Shown: positions 44,260 to 54,163, counted from the first letter of the stretch. The stretch: DNA of 64,000 nt from Pandoraea pulmonicola (GCF_000815105.2 NZ_CP010310.2:3844001-3908000), one strand, 5' to 3'. The notes: generated by a model from the sequence alone, not told the origin. A program made the numbers and translations.

Positions 44260-45576
44260 TCAGTCCAGCGGTTGTCCGGCCATGTCGCGACTCTTCAGGG
44301 CCGCGATCAGCGAGATCAGGCTGATCACGATGACGTAGCCGGCCGGCGCGAGCCTGGAGCCGGTCACGCCGATGAGCCACGTCGCGATGAACTGGGCGAA
44401 GCCGCCGAACACCGACACCCCCAGACCGTAGACGATGGCTAGGCCCGTCGCGCGAATTCGACGCGGGAAGACTTCGGTGATCATGGTGACGGTCGTCACC
44501 GAGATGAACACCGTCGGTGCGGTCAGGACGGCCGCCACGACAAGGAGGCGAACGGCGTCGGGCGCCGCGGTCAACCAGGCGAACGCCGGCACGATCGAAA
44601 CCAGCAGACCGACGCGGGCAATGGTCACGACACGCTTGCGTCCCCAACGGTCGGACGCCATGCCGGCAACGGCCGCCAACGCCATCTGCAGACCACCCGC
44701 CACGAACGACGCCCACAGACCGCTGGACAACGAGAGCTTGAGCACGCCAACGCCGTAATTGGTCAGGTAGTGCAGCGAAATGTAGTTCGACGATGTCGCC
44801 CCCGCCGTCATGAGGATGCCGAGCACGAGCGCCCTGCGATGCTCCGTCAGCACTTCGGCCACGGGACTGCGCTCGGCCCGCCTGGCCGGTGCGGCCTCAT
44901 GGGTTTCGTCGAGGTGCTTGCGGATATAGGTGCCCAGCGGGATCAGCGCCATCCCGATGAGGAACGGCACGCGCCAGCCCCACGCCAGCAACTGATCGTG
45001 CGAGAGCGACGCGGTGAGCGCCAGGCCGACGAGCGAGCCGAGCAGCGTCGAGAATGCCTGGCTGAACAATTGCCAGCTCGCGAACAAGCCACGGTTGTTG
45101 GCATTGGCGTACTCGAGCAGCATCGACGTCGACGCCCCTACTTCGCCACCAACCGCAAAGCCCTGCACCAAACGGCCAAGGATCAGCAGCAGCGGCGCGG
45201 CCATGCCGATCTGCGCGTACGTCGGTGTGACCACGAACATGGCCGAGCCCGCGGCCATCAGCCACAATGTGAGGGTCATCGCCGCTTTGCGCCCATGCCG
45301 GTCGGCATAGCTGCCGATCACGATGCCGCCGATCGGACGCACCACGAAGCCCACGCCGAACGTCGCCAGCGACAGCAGCAATTGCGTGAACGGCGACGCC
45401 GCCGGGAAAAACAGCTTGCCGAGCACCGTCGCGAAGTAGGTGTAAATCGCGAAGTCGAAGAACTCGAGACCGTTGCCGATCGTGATCGCCGCGATCTTTT
45501 TCCTGAGCGAAGGCGCGCGCCCCTGTGCGAGGCCCGGCGCCGACTGCGCGGCGGTTGATTCGAGATGCGTCGTCAT
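44260..45576 (-). CDS. MFS transporter, metabolite:H+ symporter (MHS) family
   Basis: 438 residues. NGLEFFDFAIYTYFATVL in helix 1, RPIGGIVIGSYADRHGRKAAMTL and the later WELFSQAF-like segment are typical of MHS members (shikimate, citrate, alpha-ketoglutarate carriers). It starts in an ATGA overlap with the M20 gene stop and so belongs to the porin/amidohydrolase operon. It probably imports the acyl-amino-acid or carboxylate substrate. Confidence 0.9.
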   Translation of the reverse strand: MTTHLESTAAQSAPGLAQGRAPSLRKKIAAITIGNGLEFFDFAIYTYFATVLGKLFFPAASPFTQLLLSLATFGVGFVVRPIGGIVIGSYADRHGRKAAMTLTLWLMAAGSAMFVVTPTYAQIGMAAPLLLILGRLVQGFAVGGEVGASTSMLLEYANANNRGLFASWQLFSQAFSTLLGSLVGLALTASLSHDQLLAWGWRVPFLIGMALIPLGTYIRKHLDETHEAAPARRAERSPVAEVLTEHRRALVLGILMTAGATSSNYISLHYLTNYGVGVLKLSLSSGLWASFVAGGLQMALAAVAGMASDRWGRKRVVTIARVGLLVSIVPAFAWLTAAPDAVRLLVVAAVLTAPTVFISVTTVTMITEVFPRRIRATGLAIVYGLGVSVFGGFAQFIATWLIGVTGSRLAPAGYVIVISLISLIAALKSRDMAGQPLD

Positions 45577-46796
45577 GCCTTCTCCTCCACGCTCAGGAAG
45601 CGCTCGACGAGACGCGTCCAGTAGGTCGCACCGATCGGCAGCAGCGCGTCGTTGAAATCGTAGTGCGGGTTGTGCACCATGCAACCGCCCGCCCCTTGCC
45701 CGTTTCCGATGATCAGGTAGCTGCCCGGACACTTCTCGAGCATGAAGGAGAAGTCTTCGCTGCCGGTGAGCGGTTCGAAGTCGTCCATCAGCCCCTGCGG
45801 CCCCAGCCATTCCAGTGCCACCTGGCGGGCAAGCTCCGTCATCGCGGCGTCGTTGACGAGTGCGGGATAGCGCCAGCGATAGTCGATGTCGACGTGAGCG
45901 CCGAACACGGCGGACTGTGCGTTGACCAGTTCGACGATGCGATCGCGCAGTTGCTCGCGCACCTGTGGGGTATGCGCGCGCACCGACAGGCGCAGTTCCA
46001 CGCTGTCGGGGATCACGTTGGGCGCATCGCCGCCGTGAATGGCGCCGACGGTCACCACGGCCATGCGGCGCGGATCGACATTGCGCGAGACGATCGATTG
46101 CAGCGCGACGACGATGTGCGACGCCACCAGCACCGGATCGATGCTCTCGTGCGGCATCGAGCCATGACCGCCGCGGCCATGCACGGTGATGATGACGGTA
46201 TCCGACGACGCCATCGCCGGGCCGGCGCGAAAGCCGATCTTGCCGACCGGGAATCCGGGCATGTTGTGATAGGCGAAGACGGCGTCGCACGGAAAGCGCT
46301 CGAAGAGGCCGTCTTCGATCATCTTGCGCGCGCCGGCGAGGCCTTCCTCGGCCGGTTGGAAGATCAGGTGCACCGTGCCGTCGAAGTTGCGCGTCGCGGC
46401 GAGATGACGGGCGGCCGCGAGCAGCGTCGCCGTATGCCCGTCGTGCCCGCACGCGTGCATCTTGCCCGCGTGCCGGCTGGCATACGCCTTGCCGGTGGCT
46501 TCCTGAATCGGCAGCGCGTCCATGTCGGCGCGCACGCCCACCGTACGAGCGCTGTCGCCGACCTTGAGCGAACCGACCAGCCCCGTGCCGCCGATACCGC
46601 GCGTGACCGTATAGCCCCACTCGGCCAGTTTTTCGGCCACGAGATCGCTCGTCTGAAATTCTTCGTACGCCAGTTCGGGGTGCGCGTGGATCCGGTGGCG
46701 CAGTGCGCGCATGCCGGCGTCGTGCGCAAGAATGTCGGCCGGAATGTCGGCCTCGATCACCGCCGGAAAGGCGTGCTCAGTGGTGTCGTGGGGCAT
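45573..46796 (-). CDS. M20-family amidohydrolase (hippurate hydrolase-like)
   Basis: 407 residues. Metal ligands are visible in HACGHDGHTATLLAAARH and FQPAEEGLAGARKMIEDGLF, with HGRGGHGSMPHESIDPV in the dimerisation domain, as in HipO and IAA-amino-acid hydrolases. It cleaves an N-acyl amino acid to a carboxylic acid and an amino acid. It is co-transcribed with a porin (upstream, 64 bases) and the MHS transporter (four-base overlap). Confidence 0.92.
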   Translation of the reverse strand: MPHDTTEHAFPAVIEADIPADILAHDAGMRALRHRIHAHPELAYEEFQTSDLVAEKLAEWGYTVTRGIGGTGLVGSLKVGDSARTVGVRADMDALPIQEATGKAYASRHAGKMHACGHDGHTATLLAAARHLAATRNFDGTVHLIFQPAEEGLAGARKMIEDGLFERFPCDAVFAYHNMPGFPVGKIGFRAGPAMASSDTVIITVHGRGGHGSMPHESIDPVLVASHIVVALQSIVSRNVDPRRMAVVTVGAIHGGDAPNVIPDSVELRLSVRAHTPQVREQLRDRIVELVNAQSAVFGAHVDIDYRWRYPALVNDAAMTELARQVALEWLGPQGLMDDFEPLTGSEDFSFMLEKCPGSYLIIGNGQGAGGCMVHNPHYDFNDALLPIGATYWTRLVERFLSVEEKA

Positions 46797-46860
46797 GGTG
46801 TCTCCAGTAGTGACGAGATGGCGAACGCGTGAAACGCCCGCCTTCGAAAAGCAGGGGAAA

Positions 46861-47985
46861 TCAGAATCGATGCGTGACGCCCAAGGCGGTGACGAATACG
46901 TCCCGACCGGCGCTGGTCTGAGCACTGTCGAGCGTGAGCGCCGACGCGCCGCCATTGGCGACCCAGGCCACGCGCGTGTAGAGCGCGGTGCGTTTGGACA
47001 GCAGGTAGTCATAGCCGCCGAGTGCGCCGAATGCGTGGTTGCCGCCGCCGGCCAGAAGACGCTCGACCACGGACAGCCGGAACACGTGCGGGCCGCTCGG
47101 AACGGTCGCGCCAAGCATATAGGTCGTGGCAATGCGGCCCGACGCGACACTCGGCACGACGCGGTTGTAGGCGAACGCCAGTGTGGTGCCGCCGAGCTTG
47201 TACGACAGCCCGGCACCGTAGTGATCGGTCGCTTGCGACAGATCGTTGCGCACGACGTTGTACGACACGCCCGCATACAGGCCATTGCGTTCGTATTGCG
47301 CGAGATAGCCGGCGAAATGCGCGGGCGCGCCGCTCGCGCTCGCCGTGCTGAAGCCGTAGAGGAACTGCCCCGAGAAGCCGCCGAAGTCCGGCGTGGTGTA
47401 GCTCACGGCGTTGGCCACGCGCGAATCGATGCCGGCCGCATTCCCGCCCAGGTCCGACGTGGCATAGGCCAGATTCGCCATCAACGAAAGCTTGGTCAGC
47501 GCGTAAGGGTCGACCTGGGACGACAACGGAAAGATCGTCGGGAACTGGCGGCCGAGCTTGAGCATGCCGTACCGGCGCGAGCTGAGCCACACGTTGGCTT
47601 CGCGGTTGAAGATCGTGTTGGTCGTCTGCAGCGTGCCGTTGTTGGCGTTGAAGCCCGATTCCAGGCGAAAACCCGATTCGAGACCGCCGCCCAGATCCTC
47701 CGTTCCCGTCAGGCCAAAGCGCGAGGTCGAGCCCGCGCCGCTGCCCATCTGCATCGAACTGCCCTTGCCACCCGAGTTGTAGCTGACATAGTTGTCGACC
47801 GCCCCGTACATCTGCACCTCGGCCCGGGCCAGCGTGCTGACTGCGCCGCCCACGATCAGCAGCACGCCGGTGACGATGCCGGCCTGCGGGAAACGTGAGA
47901 TCCGCCGGGAGATCGAGCGGGCGGTGAGGCTCGGTGCGAAGTGCGGTGCAAGGCGGGCGGCGGTGCGATGAGGCGTCGGGATCAT
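46861..47985 (-). CDS. Outer-membrane porin
   Basis: 374 residues. A long N-terminus precedes the signal-peptide core (AGIVTGVLLIVGGAVSTLARA) and the mature start EVQMYGAVDNYVSY. FGLTGTEDLGGGLESGFRLE, GRQFPTIFPLSSQV and the terminal VTALGVTHRF are porin signatures. ATG 47985 gives about 35 residues before the hydrophobic core, which is unusual; the true start may be internal. First gene of the porin/M20/MFS operon, divergent from LysR. Confidence 0.9.
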   Translation of the reverse strand: MIPTPHRTAARLAPHFAPSLTARSISRRISRFPQAGIVTGVLLIVGGAVSTLARAEVQMYGAVDNYVSYNSGGKGSSMQMGSGAGSTSRFGLTGTEDLGGGLESGFRLESGFNANNGTLQTTNTIFNREANVWLSSRRYGMLKLGRQFPTIFPLSSQVDPYALTKLSLMANLAYATSDLGGNAAGIDSRVANAVSYTTPDFGGFSGQFLYGFSTASASGAPAHFAGYLAQYERNGLYAGVSYNVVRNDLSQATDHYGAGLSYKLGGTTLAFAYNRVVPSVASGRIATTYMLGATVPSGPHVFRLSVVERLLAGGGNHAFGALGGYDYLLSKRTALYTRVAWVANGGASALTLDSAQTSAGRDVFVTALGVTHRF

Positions 47986-48116
47986 TGGGCTCCTGTGCGT
48001 TTGCGTTGTCGGCCGTCGGACGCGGCCTTGCTCTCGAATTGTTCTTGTGCGGCTTATGAAATTTCGACGCATGGTAGCCAGATCGATTTGCCCCGGGGAG
48101 ACAACGCCAAATTTTC

Positions 48117-48137
48117 GCGTCAACCTATGGTTGACGC
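48117..48137. promoter_or_regulatory. 21-bp near-perfect palindrome, candidate LysR operator
   Basis: GCGTCAACC-TAT-GGTTGACGC: two perfect 9-bp arms with a 3-base centre, in the divergent interval between the porin operon and lysR gene, 73 bases ahead of the LysR ATG. It fits the position of a LysR-type binding site. Confidence 0.55.
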
Positions 48138-48209
48138 CCGTGCCATGCCGGTCGATGATCTACTGTCGCCTCCATACGACGCCCATGCCCTCCTTCCTGC
48201 TCCCCGACC

Positions 48210-49166
48210 ATGTCGTCAGATCTGAAGCTGCACCAACTCGAATGCCTCGTGGCCGTGGCCGATCACGGCAGCGTGCGCACGGCCGCGAACCGGTTGGGGC
48301 GCTCGCCAACCGCTGTCAGCAAGGCTTTGCGGGAAATGGAAAGCTCCATGGACGTGGTGCTGATGGAGCGACGCGCCGATGGTGTGGCGCTGACGCCGGC
48401 CGGTACGGCTCTGCTCTCTCACGCCCGGTTGATCCTCGGGCAGTTGCGCCGGGCCAGCGAAGACGCCGTGCTTGCCGGGGCGAAACAGGGTGGCTCGGTG
48501 CGCATGGCCGTCACCCCCTGGTTGATGCACAGCGTGATTCCGGTCGTGGTGCGGGCGTTCCGGCAGTTGCGTCCCGACGTGCAGCTCGACATTGCGGAAC
48601 ATCTCGGCGGCGACTATCAGGCCGTGCGCAGCGGGCATCTGGATTTCGCATTCGGTCCGAATCCGGACGTCGGTCAGGAGCGTGCGCTGGAGATCCGGCC
48701 GATCTACACCTATTCGTTCGCCGTGGTTTGCCGACTCGAGCACCCGGCCGCGAACGCCCGCACGATTGCCGATCTGGCCGGTTACGACTGGCTGCTGAGC
48801 CGTTCGATGGAACGCACGGCGCTGGCGATCCGGCTGCTGGTGGAGGAGCAGCGGGATAAGACCGTGCAACGCTGCCACTTCGCGCGATCGGTGAATGCGG
48901 CGCTGGCGATCGTCCGTTCGACGGACATGTTGACGGCCGTGCCGTGGCCGTTGATCGAAACGCCGGACATGCGCGACCGGTTTGTCGCGCTGGACTTCGA
49001 CGCCATCACCGACGAAAGCACGACATGCCTCATCACGCGACGCTATGAACCACTGCAAGGCGCGGCTCTGGCATTTCTGGAGACCTTCTGGCGAGTGACC
49101 CGGGAAATGGCGGAGTCGCCGGACGGTACGACCCGCCGGATATTCAGCATGGTGGAGCCGGCCTAG
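48210..49166 (+). CDS. LysR-family transcriptional regulator
   Basis: 318 residues. The HTH lies at residues 5-65 (LECLVAVADHGSVRTAANRLGRSPTAVSKAL) and the rest is a periplasmic-binding-type effector domain. It is divergent from the porin/M20/MFS operon and most likely controls it. The palindrome at 48117 lies between them. The start MSSDLKLHQLE is well placed. Confidence 0.93.
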   Translation: MSSDLKLHQLECLVAVADHGSVRTAANRLGRSPTAVSKALREMESSMDVVLMERRADGVALTPAGTALLSHARLILGQLRRASEDAVLAGAKQGGSVRMAVTPWLMHSVIPVVVRAFRQLRPDVQLDIAEHLGGDYQAVRSGHLDFAFGPNPDVGQERALEIRPIYTYSFAVVCRLEHPAANARTIADLAGYDWLLSRSMERTALAIRLLVEEQRDKTVQRCHFARSVNAALAIVRSTDMLTAVPWPLIETPDMRDRFVALDFDAITDESTTCLITRRYEPLQGAALAFLETFWRVTREMAESPDGTTRRIFSMVEPA

Positions 49167-49262
49167 CGGGACGGACCGAATCGTCGTTTCCCCCACCTGT
49201 CAGCCCGCCGGACGCCTTCTATACTTTTCGTGACGCGGCGCACAGGCCGGTGGAGCGAGTCG

Positions 49263-50252
49263 ATGAGAACGGTGGTATCGAGAATTGCCGATGATATCTT
49301 TCGCACGGAGCATCTCCTGCTCTCCAGCGAAGACCCCGACGCTGTCGCGCTCGGCTGTGCGCACGCGTTGCGGCCGCATCAGCTCATCGTGAATCGCCGG
49401 CGTGGTCGCATTGCCGCACGCCTCCATCATCTGCCGCTGGGACCATTGTCGCTCAGCCGGCTTCGCTACGGTGGCGATGTCACCGTCGTCCCGGCGAGAC
49501 CGGACGAAGACAACTTCATCATTTCTCTGCCGTTGGGCGGCAAAGCCAATTTCGCCTATGGCGCGGCGTCCACCGGCCTGTCCAGGGGGCATGGCACGAT
49601 CGTCGGCCCGTACCACGAGTTCAGGCTCGACATCGGCGCCAGTTTCGACCAGCTCATGCTGCGCCTGAATCGGCAACGGGTCGAGTCGGTGTGCGCCAGC
49701 ATGCTCGGGACGGCCAGGCTCGAACCGGTGCATTTCGACCTCGCCCTCGCGGCCCCTCCCGCCCCGTGGCTGACGCTGCTCGAAACCGCGGCAAGCCTGA
49801 CGGCGCTCGGCAACTCGCAAGCGTACCCGCGGCTGCTCCTCCAGCTTGAAGAGTTGTTGATCGAAACGCTGCTGCTGACGCAACCCAATAGCTTCAGCGA
49901 GTCGCTGAACGCGACGCCCAGGCGTGCGCCCGCCGCGCAGATCCGGCGCGCCATGGCGTACATGCTCGAGCGCATCGGCGAGCCGATCCGGCTCAGCGAC
50001 GTGGCGCGCGAGTGCGGCGTCAGCCTGCGCAGCATGCAACTGGGCTTCCAGCGCGATCTGGACGTCTCGCCCGCCCAGTGGCTGCGCGCGCAGCGACTGG
50101 AGCGCGCGTACGAGGCACTGGCCTCGGCCACGCCCGGCAGCGTCTCCGTCACCGATGTCGCCCTCCAGTGGGGCTTTGTCCACCTGGGCGAGTTCTCCGC
50201 GCATTTCAGGCGCCGCTACGGGAAAAAGCCATCCGAGGTATTGGCCAGATAG
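49263..50252 (+). CDS. AraC-family regulator (AraC_binding_2 type)
   Basis: 329 residues. The N-terminal half has LSRLRYGGDVTVVPARPDEDNFI, typical of the AraC-binding-like domain 2; the C-terminal 100 residues form the double HTH (IRLSDVARECGVSLRSMQL and VTDVALQWGFVHLGEFSAHF with RRRYGKKPSE). It lies just upstream of the hydrolase/SnoaL/FadL genes on the same strand and is a good candidate activator for them. Confidence 0.92.
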   Translation: MRTVVSRIADDIFRTEHLLLSSEDPDAVALGCAHALRPHQLIVNRRRGRIAARLHHLPLGPLSLSRLRYGGDVTVVPARPDEDNFIISLPLGGKANFAYGAASTGLSRGHGTIVGPYHEFRLDIGASFDQLMLRLNRQRVESVCASMLGTARLEPVHFDLALAAPPAPWLTLLETAASLTALGNSQAYPRLLLQLEELLIETLLLTQPNSFSESLNATPRRAPAAQIRRAMAYMLERIGEPIRLSDVARECGVSLRSMQLGFQRDLDVSPAQWLRAQRLERAYEALASATPGSVSVTDVALQWGFVHLGEFSAHFRRRYGKKPSEVLAR

Positions 50253-50582
50253 CCGCGCCACCCGATAGGTCAGTCTCCGAACACCGTCGCATCTCCCCCT
50301 GCTCGCCCGCCCGAGCTGTCCCCGCGCTATTCCAGAGCCATCCCAGCATGCCAACCGACGGAGCTCGTCCGCCGCGCCGAATTTCGCAAATCCGATAGCA
50401 AGTCTTCGCGTTCGCGCTAGTGCCCGGAATTATGGCTACGGACGATGTCTTCGTTGCAACGGCAGCGGGACCGTATAGACCTGCCGGCCACCGCATCGCA
50501 ATTTCCCCGCTGCAAGACGCCTCGCGATCATCGTCGACGTTGGCGCGGTCGGGAACTCAATCCACGTGACGAGGAGAGAAAC
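50253..50582 (+). other. Intergenic region, likely promoter of the hydrolase/SnoaL/FadL set
   Basis: 330 bases with no recognisable gene. CGAGGAGAGAAAC just before 50583 is the ribosome-binding site of the hydrolase. I see no strong palindrome; AraC-type half sites would be here. Confidence 0.4.
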
Positions 50583-51335
50583 ATGAAACTCGATATCGCG
50601 ACACTTGGCGATCATGGCGATCGTGTCGTGATGGTCCACGGAAGCCTGAACGACGGGCACGCCGCCTTCTCGGCGCAACTGGCGCTGGCCGAGCGATTCA
50701 GACTGACCATCGTGAATCGACGTGGGTATGGCGGCAATCCGCCGATTTCCCGCGTCAATCCCGACGTCGACGCCGGCGACATCGTCGAGTTGCTGCAGGA
50801 CGGCGCGCATCTCGTCGGCACGTCGATGGGTGGCGTCATCTCGGCACGTGCAGCCGCGCTCGCGCCGGATCGCGTGCGCTCGCTCACGCTCATCGAACCA
50901 CCGGCGTTTCCCAATGCGGCGGCCCATCCGGTCGTGGCGGCGGCGTCGCTGGCGATGCAACAGCATTGGGCCCGCGCTTCGGACGCCGATGCCCCCACGT
51001 TCCTCGACGGCTTTGCGGCCGCCCTGCGGATGCCGCTGCAACTGCCCTCCCCGCTCCCGCCAGGGCTCGTGGCAGCGACGGTCAATCTGAAGACCGAAAC
51101 GCCCTGGGCAACCTACATTCCGCTCGCGCAGATCGCGCTCGCCCGATTCCCGAAGCTCATCGTCTCCGGGCAATGCAGCCCCGTGTTCGAAGCCATCTGC
51201 GACACGCTGGCCAACGCCCTGAATGCGCAACGGGAGATCTTCCCAGGTTCCACTCATGCCGTGCAACGCATCGGCAAACCCTTCAACGACGTGCTCGAAC
51301 GGTTCTGGTCGACCGCCGTTCCGGCGCTCGGTTGA
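50583..51335 (+). CDS. Alpha/beta-fold hydrolase
   Basis: 250 residues. The oxyanion segment is VVMVHGSLNDGHAAF, the nucleophile elbow is LVGTSMGGVISARAAAL, the acid is likely in KLIVSGQCSP and the His in FPGSTHAVQRIG. Small single-domain esterase/lyase type. GAGGAGAG lies upstream of the ATG. It is followed after 22 bases by the SnoaL-like gene, so they are co-transcribed. Confidence 0.85.
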   Translation: MKLDIATLGDHGDRVVMVHGSLNDGHAAFSAQLALAERFRLTIVNRRGYGGNPPISRVNPDVDAGDIVELLQDGAHLVGTSMGGVISARAAALAPDRVRSLTLIEPPAFPNAAAHPVVAAASLAMQQHWARASDADAPTFLDGFAAALRMPLQLPSPLPPGLVAATVNLKTETPWATYIPLAQIALARFPKLIVSGQCSPVFEAICDTLANALNAQREIFPGSTHAVQRIGKPFNDVLERFWSTAVPALG

Positions 51336-51357
51336 AAACTCTCAAAGGAGAATCGAC

Positions 51358-51783
51358 ATGATGATTTCGGCGGAAACGAAACTTGAAGTCCAGGAAGCCG
51401 TGGCGCGGGCTTATCAGGCGCTGGATAACCACAACGCCCGCGCATGGGCCGAGTCGTTCACCAAGGACGGCGCCTTCGACGCCAACTATGGCGTGTACCA
51501 CGGACGTGAGGCCATCGAGGCGTTCATTCAGGCGCACATCGACAAGGGTGCCGAGGACGGCGCCATGCATACCGCGACCAACTTCGTCGTGGAAGGCAAC
51601 AACGACGCGCCGGTGATACATGGCTACATCGTGAAGTTCGGCATGGACCGTCGCCCCGTCGAGATTCTGGGTTGCGCCAAGCTCACCGGGCACCTGACTC
51701 GGCAGTCGGGACGATGGCTGTTCGAGAAGCTTGCGCTGGCCATCACGCTGACGGCGCCGTCGCCCGCGACGCTCGTCAAGTAA
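51358..51783 (+). CDS. SnoaL/NTF2-like small protein
   Basis: 141 residues of the cone-shaped NTF2/SnoaL fold: QEAVARAYQALDNHNARAWA then GAFDANYGVYHGREAIEAFI and a late FEKLALAITLTAPSPA. Such proteins act as cyclases, isomerases or dehydratases on small ring substrates, often beside aromatic or polyketide enzymes. AAAGGAGAA precedes the ATG. The function here is unknown. Confidence 0.8.
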   Translation: MMISAETKLEVQEAVARAYQALDNHNARAWAESFTKDGAFDANYGVYHGREAIEAFIQAHIDKGAEDGAMHTATNFVVEGNNDAPVIHGYIVKFGMDRRPVEILGCAKLTGHLTRQSGRWLFEKLALAITLTAPSPATLVK

Positions 51784-51978
51784 GGCTCGCGTCTCGCGGG
51801 ACGTGCGGCGCCACGTCATCCCGGCGCTGCACATCCCGCACTTCTCGGCACTTACCGACGATTTCGACAATCACGGCCAGGCGAATCAATTAGCACTTCA
51901 AATTATAAATTCCGCATGGCGTGCGAACGTCGCCTCGTGACGAACGATTCCGCGCACATCCGGAGGTACGGAGACAGC

Positions 51979-53169
51979 ATGGATCTTTCGAAACATCTTG
52001 CGGCGGCGGCCATCCTCGGCCCGATGGCAATGAGTGCATCGCACGCCGCCACCGGCATCTTCATGCACGGTTACGGTATTCAGGAGCAGGGAATGGGCGG
52101 CGCGTCGGTGGCGGCGCCTCAGACGGCCCTGGCAGCCGCAACCAACCCTGCCGGCATGGGGGTGGTCGGCAACCGGCTGGACGGCGCATTCGGCATTCTT
52201 CAAACGAATTCGGGAGCCGAGTTGGCCGGCGTGGACTATCAGGGCAGACGCGGCCTGATTCCTTTCCCCGAGTTCGGTCTGTCGCGCCGCCTCACGGAAA
52301 ATCTGGCCGTGGGCGTTTCGGTGTGGGGCTCGGGAGGCGGTGCCAACTACGGCGGGGTTTACGGGAATAACCTGTTCCCGGGCAATTCGACGACGGCGGA
52401 CCAACTCGTGTTCGTCAACGTGGCGCCGACGCTCGCCTACCAGATCCTGCCGGGCCAGTGGCTCGGGGCTTCCCTGGTCACCGGTATCAGCACCCTCTAC
52501 CTCGACGGCATCGAGGCGCAAACGGGGCAAGGCAATCGCGGGCGGGATTGGGCTGTTGGCGCCGGCCTGCGGTTCGGATGGTATGGCGAACTGGTTCCCG
52601 GTCTCACGGGCGGCGCATTCTACGCCACCGAGGTTCACTACAGCCCGTTCACGAAATACTCGGCGATTCTCGCGGACGGCGGCCGCGTCGACCAGCCGGC
52701 ATCGTTTGGCGTGGGCCTCGCCTATCGGGTGAATCCGAAGGTACTGGTCGCATTCGACTTCCTGCGATATCTGTATGCCGACGTCCCGGTCTTCGGCAAT
52801 GCTTTCCCGGGCAACGGCATTCTCGGATCGAAGGACGGGCCGGGATTCGGCTGGCGCAATCAGAATGTCATTCGCATCGGCGTGTCGTACGACCTGTCGT
52901 CGAAGATCACCCTGCGTGCCGGTTTCGCCGAGGCCAGCAGCCAGATCGTGAGCAACAACACGGCATTCTCCTTCGCCGCGCCGCTTACCACACGCCACAA
53001 TCTGACGCTGGGTGCGACATACCGCCCCACGACGTCCGATGAGATTTCCGTCGCGTACAGCTACGGATTCCGCGCCGCGGTGAAAGGCTCGGGAGATTCA
53101 TTGAACGCGATGACCAGCCCGTACAACACCGTCAACTTCGTAGCATTCGGATACAGCAAGAAGTTCTGA
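51979..53169 (+). CDS. FadL/TodX-family outer-membrane transporter
   Basis: 396 residues with a signal peptide (LAAAAILGPMAMSASHAA) and the FadL N-terminal segment TGIFMHGYGIQEQGMGGAS followed by the NPAGM motif (AAATNPAGMGVVG). It ends in FGYSKKF. This family brings hydrophobic compounds (fatty acids, aromatic hydrocarbons) across the outer membrane. The start at 51979 follows CGGAGGTACGGAGAC. Its presence suggests the hydrolase set acts on a hydrophobic substrate. Confidence 0.9.
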   Translation: MDLSKHLAAAAILGPMAMSASHAATGIFMHGYGIQEQGMGGASVAAPQTALAAATNPAGMGVVGNRLDGAFGILQTNSGAELAGVDYQGRRGLIPFPEFGLSRRLTENLAVGVSVWGSGGGANYGGVYGNNLFPGNSTTADQLVFVNVAPTLAYQILPGQWLGASLVTGISTLYLDGIEAQTGQGNRGRDWAVGAGLRFGWYGELVPGLTGGAFYATEVHYSPFTKYSAILADGGRVDQPASFGVGLAYRVNPKVLVAFDFLRYLYADVPVFGNAFPGNGILGSKDGPGFGWRNQNVIRIGVSYDLSSKITLRAGFAEASSQIVSNNTAFSFAAPLTTRHNLTLGATYRPTTSDEISVAYSYGFRAAVKGSGDSLNAMTSPYNTVNFVAFGYSKKF

Positions 53170-53184
53170 AGGCCAACGGGACAG

Positions 53185-53553
53185 TCACTTGGCTCCCGCG
53201 TCTGCCCCGAAGCGTTCGACGACGAAGTCGATGAAGCAGCGCAGTTTCGGCGACGTCTGCCGCTCACGCAGATACACGACGTGCAGCGGCCGCTCCGGCG
53301 CGGCGTAATCGGGCAACACTTCGACGAGCCGTCTTGCGCGCAGGTCGCGCTCGACCAGAAACGCCGGCAGCATGGCGATGCCCAGCCCGCTCGCGGCGGC
53401 GCGCCGCAACGCCTCGGCGCTATCGATCTTCAATCGTCCGGCGACGGGCACGCGTATGGATGCCTCTGCGTCGTACAGCGTCCATTCCGGCTGGGCTGCG
53501 TGCCATTCGAAGCGCGGCGCCATTGCGACTTTGGAAACACCGGCTCGAAGCCT
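53185..53553 (-). pseudogene. LysR-family regulator, C-terminal remnant
   Basis: The frame APRFEWHAAQPEWTLYDAEA ... GRLKIDSAEALRRAAASGLG IAMLPAFLVERDL ... RCFIDFVVERFGADAGAK is the last 120 residues of a LysR effector domain. No HTH or first half exists upstream; the frame instead continues into Arg-rich nonsense over the GNAT gene. The gene was truncated, probably when the DNA next to 53560 was rearranged. Confidence 0.7.
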
Positions 53554-53600
53554 TGGACCGACGCGACGACGGGAGCGCCGGCTCCAACACCAGCCTGCAT

Positions 53601-54053
53601 TCAATCCAACCAATACACCAGTATCTCGTCGCCTGCCGCGTCGAGTTCGCCGGTTGGCTTCCAGCCCAAATGGCGGTAGAAGCCGAACGATCGCACCGCC
53701 GGGTCCGTCGAGCATCCGAGAAACAGCTTCTGGAAACCGTTGCGACGGAAGTCCTCCATGACTAACCTGAGCAGTGCTTTGCCGAGGCCTGCGCCTTCGA
53801 ACTCGGGCAGGATCGCTAACACGACGATCTCGCCTGTGTCGCGATCGCCAAAGCAATAACCGGCAAGCATGCCGTCCGATAGGGCGATGTATCCCGGCAC
53901 GGCGCCGGACTCTATTCCGGCTCGCCAGCTTTCAGCGGTAACGCCAATCGCGGCAAGCTCGTCTTTCGAGAACGCGTTCTCTCTCGTTCTTCCTCTCAAC
54001 TCGATGCAAGCAAGAGTGTCGTCAGGTACTGCGGGCCTGTAGAGGATGTTCAT
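53601..54053 (-). CDS. GNAT-family N-acetyltransferase
   Basis: 150 residues. The acetyl-CoA-binding motif region is EIVVLAILPEFEGAGLGKAL with the Q/RxxGxG/A variant EGAGLGKA, followed by RSFGFYRHLGWKPTGEL. Single-domain acetyltransferase of unknown substrate. It abuts the truncated LysR gene. Confidence 0.85.
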   Translation of the reverse strand: MNILYRPAVPDDTLACIELRGRTRENAFSKDELAAIGVTAESWRAGIESGAVPGYIALSDGMLAGYCFGDRDTGEIVVLAILPEFEGAGLGKALLRLVMEDFRRNGFQKLFLGCSTDPAVRSFGFYRHLGWKPTGELDAAGDEILVYWLD

Positions 54054-54163
54054 TGCAAGTCAATAGGTTTCCTGAAAAATTCGTGCGACCAAAGAATGAT
54101 GAAGCACGCCCGCACGATACACAAGACGGTTCCTGCGGGCCGAGACTGCGCCATCGCCCTGCC

